Part shown: piece after piece, positions 1 to 10,405 of the stretch
How positions within the stretch are numbered: position 1 is the first letter of the stretch
Layout of the letters: every line of letters begins with the position of its first letter
From: Codonopsis lanceolata
Lineage: Eukaryota > Streptophyta > Magnoliopsida > Asterales > Campanulaceae
Direction of reading: 5' to 3'
DNA: 64,000 bases
Assembly (NCBI GenBank): GCA_013146195.2
Contig: CM028383.1
Coordinates: forward strand, 1 to 64,000
Made by a program: the position numbers and the translations under genes
The notes under the pieces: model-generated
Database searches by the model: none
What the model was told of the DNA's origin: nothing
What the model saw: only the letters and a program-made list of their open reading frames with translations

Positions 1-268
1 AACGGGTGGGTATCGAATGTGTGTAAGTACATCGATCTTCCGAGGAGATGCCCGGATAGACACACCAATGATGCTCTAATGGTTACGGAAGGGGCTACTT
101 CCCCCGTGGCCCACGGTGAGGCGTGTGTGAACAAAGGCAGTTATGCCGGCTGGACTCATGCAAATGCCAAGTAGTGTTTACTTAACAAATTATCAAGTAG
201 TGAGCGAGGTCAACAAGAGCGATCTCGTTCATGACAAAATTATTCTCATCAATAATCAAGTAGGATTG

Positions 269-500
269 AGTTCGACAAGAGCGAACTCAACATGTCAAAT
301 AGGCATTCCATTACATGACATCAAGAATCAAGCACGGTAATCAATCCAATTCTCAAGAGTCTAGAATTATCATCAATAATCAGCGAGGAATGAGTTCGAC
401 AAGAGCGAACTCAACATGTCAAATAGGTATTCTATTATATGACATCAAGAATCAAGCAAGGTAATCAATCCAAATCTCAAGAGTCTAGAATTATCATTCT
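269..500. repeat. Two direct copies of a 124-bp repeat
   Basis: The word TTCGACAAGAGCGAACTCAA occurs at 271 and 395. It is followed both times by the same string through 'catgacatcaagaatcaagca' and 'ctcaagagtctagaattatcat'. A weaker third copy may begin near 190. These are non-coding repeats inside the LTR. Confidence 0.8.
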
Positions 501-778
501 TAGAGGAACGTGTTTAGAACGTCGTAGGGATTGATCATTGAGCCGGTATTGTTCAATGGCTCACTTAAGTTTGACTCCAATGAGTCGTCTCTAACAATTC
601 ATCCAAGAGAGTTAAGATGCTAAATGCATCCAAAACCCTTTTCTAAGTTCTCGTATCGAGTAACTAGGCCGTTAATCCACTTAACAACCATAGTCAAGAA
701 TTATCATAAGTTCAACATTTCATAATTCAAGGGAACTTTAGAATCAATATTTCAAAAGTTATCAAAAGCCAATAGTCC

Positions 779-1408
779 AAGAACATTAGTTATTCCTAGG
801 AAGACATAGAACACATTTGATTCTAAGCATAGGACCCAATCAATAGGATGAACAATCCATAGCATGTGAAACCCTAGAATTCATAATCTCCAAGAGTTGT
901 CAAAAGTCATTAGTCCAAGAACAATAGTTGTTCCTGAGGAGGCATAGAACATAATCAATTCTAGGCATAGGACTCAATCAATAGGATGAACAATTTGTAT
1001 CATGTGAAACCCTAGAAATCATCATCTCTAAGAGTTGTCAAAATCCATTGGTCCAAGAACAATAGTTGTTCCTAAGGGGGCATAGAACACATTTAATTCT
1101 AGGCATAGGACTCAATCAATAGGATGAACAATTTGTATCATGTGAAACCCTAGAAATCATCATCTCTAAGAGTTGTCAAAATCCATTGATCCAAGAACAA
1201 TAGTTGTTCCTAAGGGGGCATAGAACACATTTAATTCTAGGCATAGGACTCAATCAATAGGATGAACAATTTGTATCATGTGAAACCCTAGAAATCATCA
1301 TCTCTAAGAGTTGTCAAAATCCATTGGTCCAAGAACAATAGTTGTTCCTAAGGAGGCATAGAACATATTTAATTCTAGGCATAGGACTAAATTAACAAGA
1401 TGAACATG
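779..1408. repeat. Tandem array, 138-bp unit, about 4.5 copies
   Basis: The word AAGAACAATAGTTGTTCCT (first copy slightly diverged) starts at 779, 917, 1055, 1193 and 1331, so the period is exactly 138 bp each time. Copies 3 and 4 are nearly identical and copy 1 is the most diverged, as expected for recent unequal exchange. Every unit holds 'ataggatgaacaat' and 'gtgaaaccctaga'. The array lies inside a retroelement LTR and is non-coding. Confidence 0.92.
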
Positions 1409-2709
1409 TTATTCAAAATCTCAAAGGGCCAAATCCTCATCAATCATGGCATGGGCATGGTAGGAGCATGGGAATCATTAGAAGAGGGGAACATGGCAAG
1501 TCTAGCATACATCCTAAGGGGAATCAATAGCTTACCTTACACCCAAGAAAAAGATGGAATGTGCACAAACTATTCGGATGGAAACGTGCTCCTCGACGAT
1601 AGCTTCACTTCGGTGGTCTCGGTTTGGCAATCGAAGGTCGGGAGCTCAATCTATGGAAGAAACACACACTAGTCTCACCTTTCTCTACACACACAAAGCT
1701 TGGCAAGAGAGAGAAGGAGATGATCTGAAAATGGAGTTTTAAGTTTGATTAAAACAATGGGAGGCTTTTATATTTTGCATGAAGTGGGTGGAATTCCACT
1801 TGTCACAAGGAGGGAGCTTCCAAATCCACTTGTCAAGTGGAGGTTGATTGAGGTTAGGCTTAATCCCACTCAATTAGGGTCTAATAGGAAGGTTTAGGGT
1901 CAATTAGGATGGGGTTTCAAGTGCCAAAAGTCGGACATAGCAGAACAGGGGGAAAAATCCCGTAGCTGACATTGATGTTGAGGCGGGCGCGCCTCGGCCT
2001 CAGCGGGCGCCTCAACCTCTGGGTGTCTCCAAAATGCAATTGCTCGGACTTGGGCGGGCGCCTCACTCGATGCCAGCGGGCGCTGGCTTCGGACCTCCAA
2101 AACTTGACCTAAACATGTCCTAAATGGTCCCAAACTTATGGGCAACCATTCTAGGGTCTAATACAACTCAAAACAAGTCAGAAACACACCCGAACAACAA
2201 CCGGAACAAGGTAGGACAAGGCTCGAATCATGCGACGATTGGTTGACGAAACAAACACGAATCAAACATCAATAAAACTAAGATAACTTGGGCATAGAAA
2301 AGGCTTGTTTAAACATGGTTATGACTTGAATACAAGGCCGGGAACTCAATGAACACATCGCACGACGAAAAACAAGCAATACGGGAGACGAGGGAAATCG
2401 CTAAGGCCAAAACAAAGCAAGAAGGTTTCTAAACTTCCAACCAAGCTTACTATGATCAAGGTGAACGTTCTAGGTCATCTATGAAAGACAATAGAACTCT
2501 AACAAGTCTTGGTTGAGTGCTAAACATGCTAAGGCAAACACTCAAAGCACAACGGCAAGGCAAGCAATGCATAGAAGGTATTCAAGCAACTAGGCACGTA
2601 ATACTCTAATGTGAGCATGACGTGGACAAATAGAAGTATCTAACATGTTAAGGCATAATACAAACATGTTATTAAGGTATAAAACAAGTAATGGGTTTGG
2701 GTTCTCACA

Positions 2710-2960
2710 GGACCTATGGCGCGGCACCAAGAAGCCTTTTTGGTGGCGCCATAGTTTCTCTGTACAGCCACTTTTTCTTCACTATTCGGGCAATGTGTAC
2801 TGAACTTTCCGTTTTCTCAATTCTCGGTATAAATTCTGACAGAAACTAGCTCAGTTCCTCATCAATTCACTTCGTTCCTTCTTTCAAAACTCACCAGCTT
2901 CTATCATGCCTTCCCTTGCTCTTCTAAGCCGCATAAAATTTCTCGCATCTCTTTTTATAA
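2710..2960 (+). promoter_or_regulatory. Putative promoter and leader of the plus-strand (antisense) ORF
   Basis: The stretch starts with a near-perfect inverted repeat (2714-2730 against 2740-2754: CTATGGCGC..CACCAA / TTGGTG..GCGCCATAG). A TATA-like GTATAAATT at 2826-2834 lies about 130 bp before the ATG at 2961, and the region between is CT-rich like a plant 5' leader. A related 'tggcgcggcacc' motif occurs in the element's own LTR at 14590, so the promoter may have been built from LTR-type sequence. Transcription is inferred, not shown. Confidence 0.45.
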
Positions 2961-4681
2961 ATGGCTGCCCGTATTCCTACGGTTTTGGAAATCGAGATTT
3001 ACGAGAACGCCCTGGATTTTTGGATCCTTTCCTTGCGATCTGACGAGAGGGATTGGTTTGAACATCTTTTCGGGTTCAGGTGCCTTCTGTCCTGGCGGAA
3101 TGTCATAATAAATTGGGACATGTTGAGGGGAGCCACCAGGTTTTGGTCTCCTGAGGATCACTTATTTAATTTTGGCATGAACGAGATGTGTCCTACATTT
3201 GAGGAGTTCTGCGCGATGCTGGGGGTGGCACCTACTCGTCAGATTGCGGTACCCGCCTACAGAAGGCGTCCGTATATGGCTATCCGGGAGCTCTTTAATT
3301 CTACCCGCAGTGCTACTCCAGGATTCTTTGATGGAGAATCTTTTAATTTGATGGTTCTTCCTGGAGTCTTCACTGAATACAGGGAAGATGATGGGGACTA
3401 TCAGCGGCGTAGATTGACAGCACTCTTTCTCTGCTTGGTAGGGAGATATTTGATAGTTGGTCTACCCGGATTTTCGATGCGCGGGTCGTGGACCTTGCAT
3501 TACAAGCTCAGGATCACCGGCTGAACATTGTTCCGGTGATTTTGGCGGAGACCTTCGCGGGCCAGACTGCTTTCTCTACTGGTGATGAACTGTTCCCTAC
3601 CGGTAGCCCCATTCTGGTCCATATGTGGCTAGAAGAGCATTTCCTTTGGGTTCAGGCTCCCGTGCCACATGGAGCTCCTTATGATCCATCATTTTATGGT
3701 ATGCGCGGGCATTTTCCCCAGACTAATTATTCTGAGATTGATTGGGCCGATCACTTCTATCGCCGAGGCTCGATGGACATAATCTGGGTCATTCGCCACT
3801 GGGAGATCCGGCTTTTTCTTCGTCATTCCGATGAGTACAGTCAAGTAGTCATGTTGGGCCTTCATCGGACTTCTTTTTACCAACCAGACCGGATCTTGCG
3901 GCAATTTGGAAGAGAGCAAGTGATCCCGGACACCTCCCGTCCTATATACATGGGAAGGGAGCTTACTGACGATCGTCTGGGTCCCACTATTCAGGGCATG
4001 TGGCTCAGAGACTCTGAAAGACTGGAGGTAGCATATCCATATTCTGATTATATGCTTCTGTCCCTTTGGTATTTGGCATCGGTTATGGTAGCTGCTGAGG
4101 GGCCATCTCGCACCATCCGACATGGACTAAGACATTTGCTGGGTCGGCACATAACTAACGGAGTGGATGCTCGCCTAATGGAAGTAGGCGAGGACATTGA
4201 TAGCTCAGGGTTAGTTGTTCCTCGGGCTCTGGAGGCGGAATTCAGACGGGTACATGGCCTTAATACTCGGACGGCCCCTGGACCGGATACTGCGGGTCCC
4301 AGCAATACATCCCGCAGATTGAGCGATGTTGGTCGGCAGCATAACCCATGGGAACAAGAAGCAGCTGCTCCTCCTCCTCAGACTGGTTGGGGTACGGCTC
4401 TGAGAACTGGTGGTCACGAGCCTCCGCGGCTGAGCTTGGCAAGCAGACAGGACAACCCATGGGAACAAGAGATAGTTGTTCCTCCTCCCCCACCTGTATG
4501 GGGTGCTGGTCTCAGAAATGATGGAGCGGGTCCGAGCAATACGGCTGCCCAGGAGAACGGGGATGCCGACGATGAAGAGGGAGACACATCTGGTGGCTCT
4601 CATGCTGATGAGTTTAGGGCTTCTTCTGTGCCTCGCAGAAGGAGTATATGGGCCCGGCTCGGTGGACGTCGCAGGCATTGA
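2961..4681 (+). pseudogene. Antisense ORF of Tat element: plant-mobile-domain-like protein, one frameshift
   Basis: Two overlapping frames (2961-3524 and 3488-4681) together give roughly 570 residues. The N-terminal part has the hallmarks of the plant mobile domain (aminotransferase-like / DUF7745 type) found in plant transposons: a W..L...R..F...FGF start, a FWSPEDHLFNFG segment and MCPTFEEFCAMLGV. The reading frame changes near 3450-3490, where LVGRYLI in frame one should continue as STRIFDARVVD in frame two. The C-terminal 150 residues are low complexity, with a duplicated NPWEQE...PPP...WG unit (about residues 450-520) and a basic end (SIWARLGGRRRH). The ATG at 2961 is the first after the TATA-like box. 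Function unknown; apart from the single shift it is better preserved than pol. Confidence 0.75.
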
Positions 4682-5140
4682 TAAACCTCTCGGGGCTAAG
4701 GCTGCAAGAAAAGGAATTGTTTCTGGGGGACAACAAAGGGGGTATAGGCAGTATATAGATATGTACAATGCAAATAATGTATAATATAGACGTCTTAATA
4801 AATATTCCTAAGTTGCACCTTAGGACCTGTAAAATTATATTTTAGTGTTTTAATATGAGCTGTTTTGTCGTGGTTTTTCTTCTCGGCCGAGCCTCGATGT
4901 GTCAAGACTCGGAGGTAGTACGAGGGCTTCAAATAATGTCTTCCCTCTCCTTTTTATCTCCTTTATATTATATATATATATATATATATATATTTTCTTC
5001 TTCTTTTTTTTATTTATATTTTTTTTCATTTTTTTCATCATCATTTTTTGTGCTCTAACTTTTGCCTAGGCCGCCTTTCGGTTTTTCTAGCGAGCCCTTA
5101 TTTCTCCTTTTATTTTCATTTTTTATGCCCTAACTTTTGC
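4682..5140. other. Convergent intergenic tail between antisense ORF and pol
   Basis: No ORF is supported. It contains a (TA)n tract at about 4965-4993, T-rich stretches to 5048, and two copies of a unit built on 'taacttttgcctaggccgc' (from about 5055 and 5130). The same unit occurs three times at 48128-48290 in the second Tat copy. Here the ends of the plus-strand ORF and the minus-strand integrase meet. Confidence 0.7.
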
Positions 5141-5165
5141 CTAGGCCGCTCTTTCGGTTTTTAGC

Positions 5166-6442
5166 CTAGAGAGGGAAGCATTTGTCGGATAGGAATGGCT
5201 CAGCGTAGTACCTTTTGAGTTTGTCGAGGTTGAAGGGCTGGACAAGATCTTCCCCATCCTGGTTCGTGAGAAGCACGGCACCTCCTGATCGGATCTCCTT
5301 AACAATGTACGGTCCCATCCAGGGAGACTTCCACTTTCCCCTAGTATCAACATAACTAGGGGGTTTCTCTCGAAGCACGAGGTCTCCAACTTGGATATCA
5401 CGGCCTTTGACTTTTTTATTGAAAGCTCGGGCGATGCGCCTTTGATATGCCCGGGTATGCTCCAAGGCTAACAGTGTCGCTCATCAATTAGGGCCAGTTC
5501 TTCGTATCACCTTTCCTCAACTATGCTATATCGCTTCCATCATCACTCTTAATGATGGAATTTCCACTTCTACCGGTAGTACCGCTTCCATGCCATATGC
5601 CGGGAGTAAGGGGTAGCCCCTGGGGTGCGCGGATCGACGCGGTAGCCCCTGCAGGGCTAGTGGCAATTTTTCGCCGCCTCTTCCTCAGACGCCCATTTTT
5701 CTCGATGATGTTCTCGAGAGTTTTGTTGGTCGCTTCAACGGCACCATTAGCTTGTGGCCTGTAGGGGAGGATTTGTGTCTTTGGATCTTGAACTCGCCCG
5801 AGTAGACGATTCACGCCCCTTCAAAATGAGAGCCGTTGTCGGAGATGATCTCGAAAGGTACCCCATAACGATATATGATATTGGCCCTGATGAACTCTGA
5901 TACCTTTCGGGCATTTAGGATCTTGTAGGAAGAAGGCTTCCACCCACTTTGTGAAGTAATCGACGCCTACCAGACGTATTCATGGACATTGATCCCTTCG
6001 GTGAATTTGGCCTATGACGCCGATACCCCATGTTGAGAAGGGCCGGGGTGGAGTTGTATAGGACGTGGGGGCACATGTAGATTGACAAAGCGCGTTGACA
6101 TTTGTCGCAATGTCGCACTCCACCGGATACAACCGCTTCGAGCGCATCTAATAGTACCCATGTCGGATGACTTTCTTTGATAGCATATGGCCATTCATGT
6201 GGGGCCCACAGTACCACCATGTAAGTTGATCCATAATTTGCTCGCCTTTGGCCCGATTGACACATAAGTAAGTTGAGGCCTTGATAATGCCTCTTATACA
6301 GGCTGCCACCGCTGAGTACGAATTGGGAGGCCCATCTTCGCAGGGAGACTCTTCCTCTCTTGTCTAAGCCAGGAGGATAAAGACCTTTCTGGAGCAGATT
6401 TAAGATGTCGATACCGTGGCTCGTGATCCGCTTCAGGTGCAT
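5166..6442 (-). pseudogene. Tat element A integrase, broken
   Basis: The C-terminal module (5166-5465) is clear: a basic helix (YQRRIARAFNKKVKGRD), VGDLVLR, a GKWKSPWMGPYIVKEI core and LKRYY, as in Tat/Ogre integrases. The end of the catalytic core is at 5521-5814 with YRPQANGAVEATNKTLENII, which includes the catalytic Glu region. The N-terminal zinc-binding part survives only as HCDKCQ in 5915-6442, with the upstream part scrambled by frameshifts. Integrase would insert the cDNA into chromosomes; here at least three frameshifts separate the pieces, so it cannot be functional. Confidence 0.85.
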
Positions 6443-7181
6443 TAATTTTGAAACAAGATGCCGGAGTGACCTTCTTCCCGACTATAAATGGTGAACTTTA
6501 GTTTTCGGGAATCTAGACTAGTGATGCCAGAGTGGGGCATCGGCGAATTGATTCTTATCTCGTGGCAAATAATGGAACGAGATAGAACCAAATCTGGGCG
6601 GCGATCGTTATTAACTTGGCATGATAGAGCCGCTGAGGATCCCGGGTCTTCCATCTTCCTTCGACTTGATTTATGATTAGGCGCAGTCTCCGTAGACTTC
6701 GAGATCTTTAGCTCCCCTTCGAGAGCTTCTAGGGCCATTATAGGCTTCATATTCCGCCGTATTATTTGAACATTCGAACTCCAACCTTATAGCCGTGGAG
6801 TATGAGAGTCACCTGATCGACAAGATTCCTATGCCAAAGCCTCTTTTGTTTGCGGTTCCAAAGAACATCCGCCAACAGTGTCATGTCGTCGTGATTTCCG
6901 TGACACCTTCATCTCGGGAAACCGTGCTCGCTTGCATCTTCGCCTTCAGAGGTAGATCGGCTAAGTGGTCGCAATGACGCTCCCTTTGATAGACTTGAGA
7001 GTGACATAAGTTATGTCAAACTCATTAAGAAGAAAGGACCACTTGGCTAGTCTAGATGCTGATGGTTTACCGAAGATGTACTTGATGAGGTCCATCACGG
7101 ATATACGAGCTTGATGGACCTTCCTTCCTTGGAGATAGGTTTTGAGCCTCCCGAGATTTATAGCTTCCTACTATGGCATTT
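6443..7181 (-). pseudogene. Tat element A RNase H region, badly decayed
   Basis: This is the stretch between RT and integrase, where the Ty3 order places RNase H (Tat elements often carry a second, archaeal-type copy). No frame stays open for more than about 100 residues, and I can recognise no catalytic motif with confidence. Fragments such as the 6442-6750 minus frame fit remnants of the domain. The assignment rests on position. Confidence 0.5.
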
Positions 7182-8226
7182 TCAATGTAGGAATCTTCTT
7201 TCTCTTGGGCGAGCATAGAACCGCCTCAACCGGCCTAGGAAGCCTTTCACTTCGGTGGGAGTTTTTGGTCGTGGCATTTCTAGGATGGCTTTGATCTTTG
7301 CCGGCTCGATCTCGATGCCTTGCTCGCTTACTAAGAATCCTGTGACTTTGCCTTTGGTAACCCCGAATGTGCATTTGGTGAGGTTAAGCTTCATCTGGTG
7401 CTTCCTTAGTCTTTCGAAGAACTTCCGAAGATCTTTAATGTGAGCACCATTGGCGTCGCTGAAATGCACGATCATATCATCAACATAGACCTCCATCTCT
7501 TTATGGATCATGTCGTGGAAGAAGGTGGTGGCGGCCCTCTGGTAAGTGGCTCCGGCATTCTTTAGTCTGAATGGCATGACAGTGTAACAATAAGTCCCCC
7601 AAGGAGTGGTGAATGAGGTCTTCTCCTGGTCTTCTATTGCCATTTTGATTTGGTTGTAGCCCAGCATGCCGTCGACGAAGGATCGGACTTTGTGAGCTGC
7701 GACGGCATCTACCACAATATCAATGTTGGGCAGGGGGAAGTTTGGGTGACGCTTTGTTGAGGTCACGAAAGTCTACACAGATTCTGACTTTCCCGTTGGC
7801 CTTAGGAACGGTCACTTTATTGGACAGCCAGGTCGGGTATTCGACTACCCGAATGAAGTTGACGCGCAACTGTTTCATGATTTCTTCTTTGACTTGTAGT
7901 GACCATTCTATCTTGATGTGTCGGAGTTTCTGTTTGACTGGGCGAACATCCGGATATGTGGGAATCCGGTGCTCGACTATAGCTGGATCTAGGCCGGGCA
8001 TATCTTCGTAGGACCAGGCAAAAATGTCTACGAATTCTTTGAGGAGATCAATGAGTGCCTTTCTTTTCGGACCTTGGAGGTAGTCGCCGATTCTCGATTT
8101 CTTTGACTTCATTGTCCTGTGGTTGATGGTGGACAAGTCTTCAAGAGTCGCTGATGAATGGCTCTGTTCCTGGTACTCAACTGACTTTGCAAGCTCAAGT
8201 AGATAATTTTTATCTTTTGGGTCCAT
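7182..8226 (-). pseudogene. Tat element A reverse transcriptase, one frameshift
   Basis: Two overlapping minus frames (7720-8226 and 7182-7766) cover the polymerase. The first has KEFVDIFAWSYEDMPGLDP and GKVRICVDFRDLNKASPK (the conserved VDFRDLN block). The second has GYNQIKMAIEDQEKTSFTTPWGT, PFRLKNAGATYQR, and the active-site YVDDMIV. A single frame change near 7740 separates them just after KASPK. Motif order and the length of about 350 residues are normal for Ty3 RT. Downstream the frame ends in the thumb/connection (KGFLGRLRRF). Confidence 0.93.
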
Positions 8227-8361
8227 TTTATTAAATGACTCATTATCATAATTATTATCTTTTAATGTGTCTTTTAAAGTAGGTGCAACTAAGGAATAAG
8301 CAAAGACATTTATATTATTATTAAAAGCATAATGTACAGGGGTTATTACATTGTTGGGGAC

Positions 8362-8844
8362 CTAGGGTTTGAGATCCTCAACTATAGGTAGCGGATTGGT
8401 AGATGACCAATCCGTAAAGCTAAGGAAAGGATCGGGGATAGTATATCCAAAGCGGTCTACCAGGTCTGCGGGTGTCAGGAGCGGACCGGTCGTGGTGTAC
8501 CAATTCTGCAGAGGCTTATTGGACATAGACTCAAACTTAGCAGGGAGCTTTTCATAATCAGCGCCTCTGTCTATCCTACCCAAAAAGCTGTCTCCTAAAC
8601 CGTCATTATCTAGCAGGGCCATGGCATAATAATCTTGGTCTATAGACCAAGTATTCTCAATAGTGACAGTCTTGTATGTAGTGCTACGGGGCTCCAGGGT
8701 AACCTGTTCCATATCACCTGAGAGAATACTGACATCCTCAAAGATTTCCCAACCAGGGCACCTTTTCCCATTCTGGTCTATCCAAGGTTCCGGAAACATG
8801 AGATAGGCTTCAGTTTCCCCCTTACGTACAAAGTAACCATTCAA
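8362..8844 (-). CDS. Conserved Tat segment between protease and RT, function unknown
   Basis: An open minus frame of 160 residues (FVRKGETEAYLMFPEPW near the start, ending DWSSTNPLPIVEDLKP). I do not recognise a known domain. The same segment is present in the second Tat copy (49269-49562, with LVDRFGY and TDWSSTNPL conserved), so it is a genuine coding part of the element rather than a chance ORF. It probably belongs to the gag-pol polyprotein linker. Stops follow at 8227-8361 before RT resumes, and the stretch 8845-9025 is also interrupted. Confidence 0.6.
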   Translation of the reverse strand: MNGYFVRKGETEAYLMFPEPWIDQNGKRCPGWEIFEDVSILSGDMEQVTLEPRSTTYKTVTIENTWSIDQDYYAMALLDNDGLGDSFLGRIDRGADYEKLPAKFESMSNKPLQNWYTTTGPLLTPADLVDRFGYTIPDPFLSFTDWSSTNPLPIVEDLKP

Positions 8845-9025
8845 GGTTTTTCTATAGGGTTGGAGAGGGGGATATTCATTAAGGACGCTTTTCTCTTTCT
8901 GCTTTTATTTTCTCACGTTTCTGTTTCATGACTACGGCTAGTTCAGCTGGAGTAGGCGTGTATCCTAGACCGAAAGGAGGGATACATTCCTTAAGTTCAT
9001 CTTGGACTAAATTAACTAGTCCTTG

Positions 9026-10405
9026 TTAATTTCTGCCGAGACCTAGACCAGACATATAATTCATTTTTCGGAACATGTTTAAAGGGACCATGTTTCCTAG
9101 GGAAGTGACCTTCTTTCCAATGATGTCAGTTTCTCGGCCATATTCAATGGCGTTGACCACAGCTTGGGGGATAACCTCAAAGCCACTGACAAAAATACCA
9201 GTGTCCTTATGTTCTATTTCGAGGATTGGGATATCCTCGTTATCCTTATTCTCCACGATCTTGTCGGCTAGAATAATTACTATGTGGTCATCGTGGATGA
9301 ATTTGACACGCTGGTGTAATGAAGAGGCTACCCCCTTTACCCCATGAATCCAAGGGCGTCCCAACAACAGGCTAAAGGTGGCTGGTATATCCAGGACTTG
9401 GAACTCAACTGGCATGTTTAAGGGCCCAACGGTTAACATTAAAGTGACCACCCCTAAGACACATCGACTGGTGTTGTCGTATGCCTTAACTGTCTTCGAG
9501 GAAGGAATGAGTTCTGATATCTTTATCTCCAGCTTGGCTAATGTGCAGGTTGGACATACATTCAGTGAAGACCCATTATCTACCAAAACTCGGGGAACCC
9601 GTTTCTCCAAAATTCCCACAGTGATATGAAGAGCATCAATGTGGTTAGTTCCTTTCCTCGGCAGGTCTAGATCAGTAAACATTATTACGTTCCCGAAGTG
9701 AATGTTCCCGATCATCTGAGTAAACTCATTTAGGGAGGTTTCAATAGGAATGACCGCCTGACTTAATGACTTAGCCAGTGTATCACGGTGGGTCTTAGAA
9801 GCACACAGTAAGCCCCAGATGGAAATGTTGGCCTGAGTTTTCTTCATCTGAGTCAATAAAGTATCTTCCACCGTTTTAGCCCCAGTATCTGTTACTTGAT
9901 CTTTTCCAGAGTGGTCACCTCTTTCAGGGTTTGGCTGGTAGGCTCGGCCAGATCGGGTAAGGTGGCTAACATTTCCACCAACCCAAGTGGCTTTTTCAAT
10001 GTTACAGGTGTTTTGGCTACCAAGGATGGTGTCCCAAGAGAGCATATTACAGTTAGGCTCTTTTATGGAGAAGGGTGGAGGAATAGGAATGAGGATATAT
10101 TGAAGTGGATATTTATTTATTTCAAACTTGGGCACAAAAAGGTTTTCATTAACCTCAATCATATTGATTTGAGGTAGAGGGTTATTGACTACATTTGGTC
10201 TGGGTGGAGGTTTTTCAATAACTTTATCATCTATCAGGTCCTGGATAGCATTTTTGAGGGTGTAACATTTATCGGTGAGGTGACCACTGGAACGATGGTA
10301 TTCACAGTACTGGGCATGGTTCCAAGTCCTGGGCAGGGGGTTAGGTGGCTTATAATTCTCCAACGGCTTCAACACTCCTTGTGCCATTAGCCCCTGCAGT
10401 ATCAC
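9026..10405 (-). pseudogene. Tat element A Gag C-terminus and aspartic protease
   Basis: The longest intact frame of this element (459 residues). Near residue 33 it has a zinc-knuckle-like CEYHRSSGHLTDKC. Near residues 265-285 it has the retroviral-type protease start VPRVLVDNGSSLNVCP (DNGS replaces the usual D-S/T-G). PATFSLLLGRPWIHG follows, matching the second conserved block of Tat/Ogre protease. The C-terminal part ends in a G-patch-like MSGLGLGRN. The protease would cut the polyprotein. The frame is open here, but its flanks are frameshifted relative to upstream gag and downstream RT. Confidence 0.88.

Larger units (their letters stand above)
1..2709 (+). mobile_element. Right part of a long Ty3/Gypsy (Tekay/Del-like) LTR
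   Basis: There is no long ORF. The block ends in GGTTCTCACA at 2700-2709, which pairs with the TGTGA start of a related block at 49986; TGTGA...TCACA are typical inverted LTR termini. Positions 80-170 (a 'ctacttccc..cgtggcc' block followed by 'gtgtgtg') resemble 51600-51670 in the same orientation, so both are pieces of one LTR family. Combining them suggests an LTR of about 4 kb, long but known for Tekay/Del chromoviruses. A TATA-like TTTATATTTT lies at 1768-1777. A GC-rich stretch at 1980-2095 repeats 'gcgggcgcct'. Lineage is inferred from terminus and length only; no gag or pol belonging to this element is in the window. Confidence 0.5.

Noticed and set aside
779..1408. CRISPR-like repeat array
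   Set aside because: Units are contiguous 138-bp tandem copies without unique spacers, in plant retroelement DNA.
2955..3161. Minus-strand ORF overlapping the antisense PMD ORF
   Set aside because: Shadow of the well-supported plus-strand coding region.
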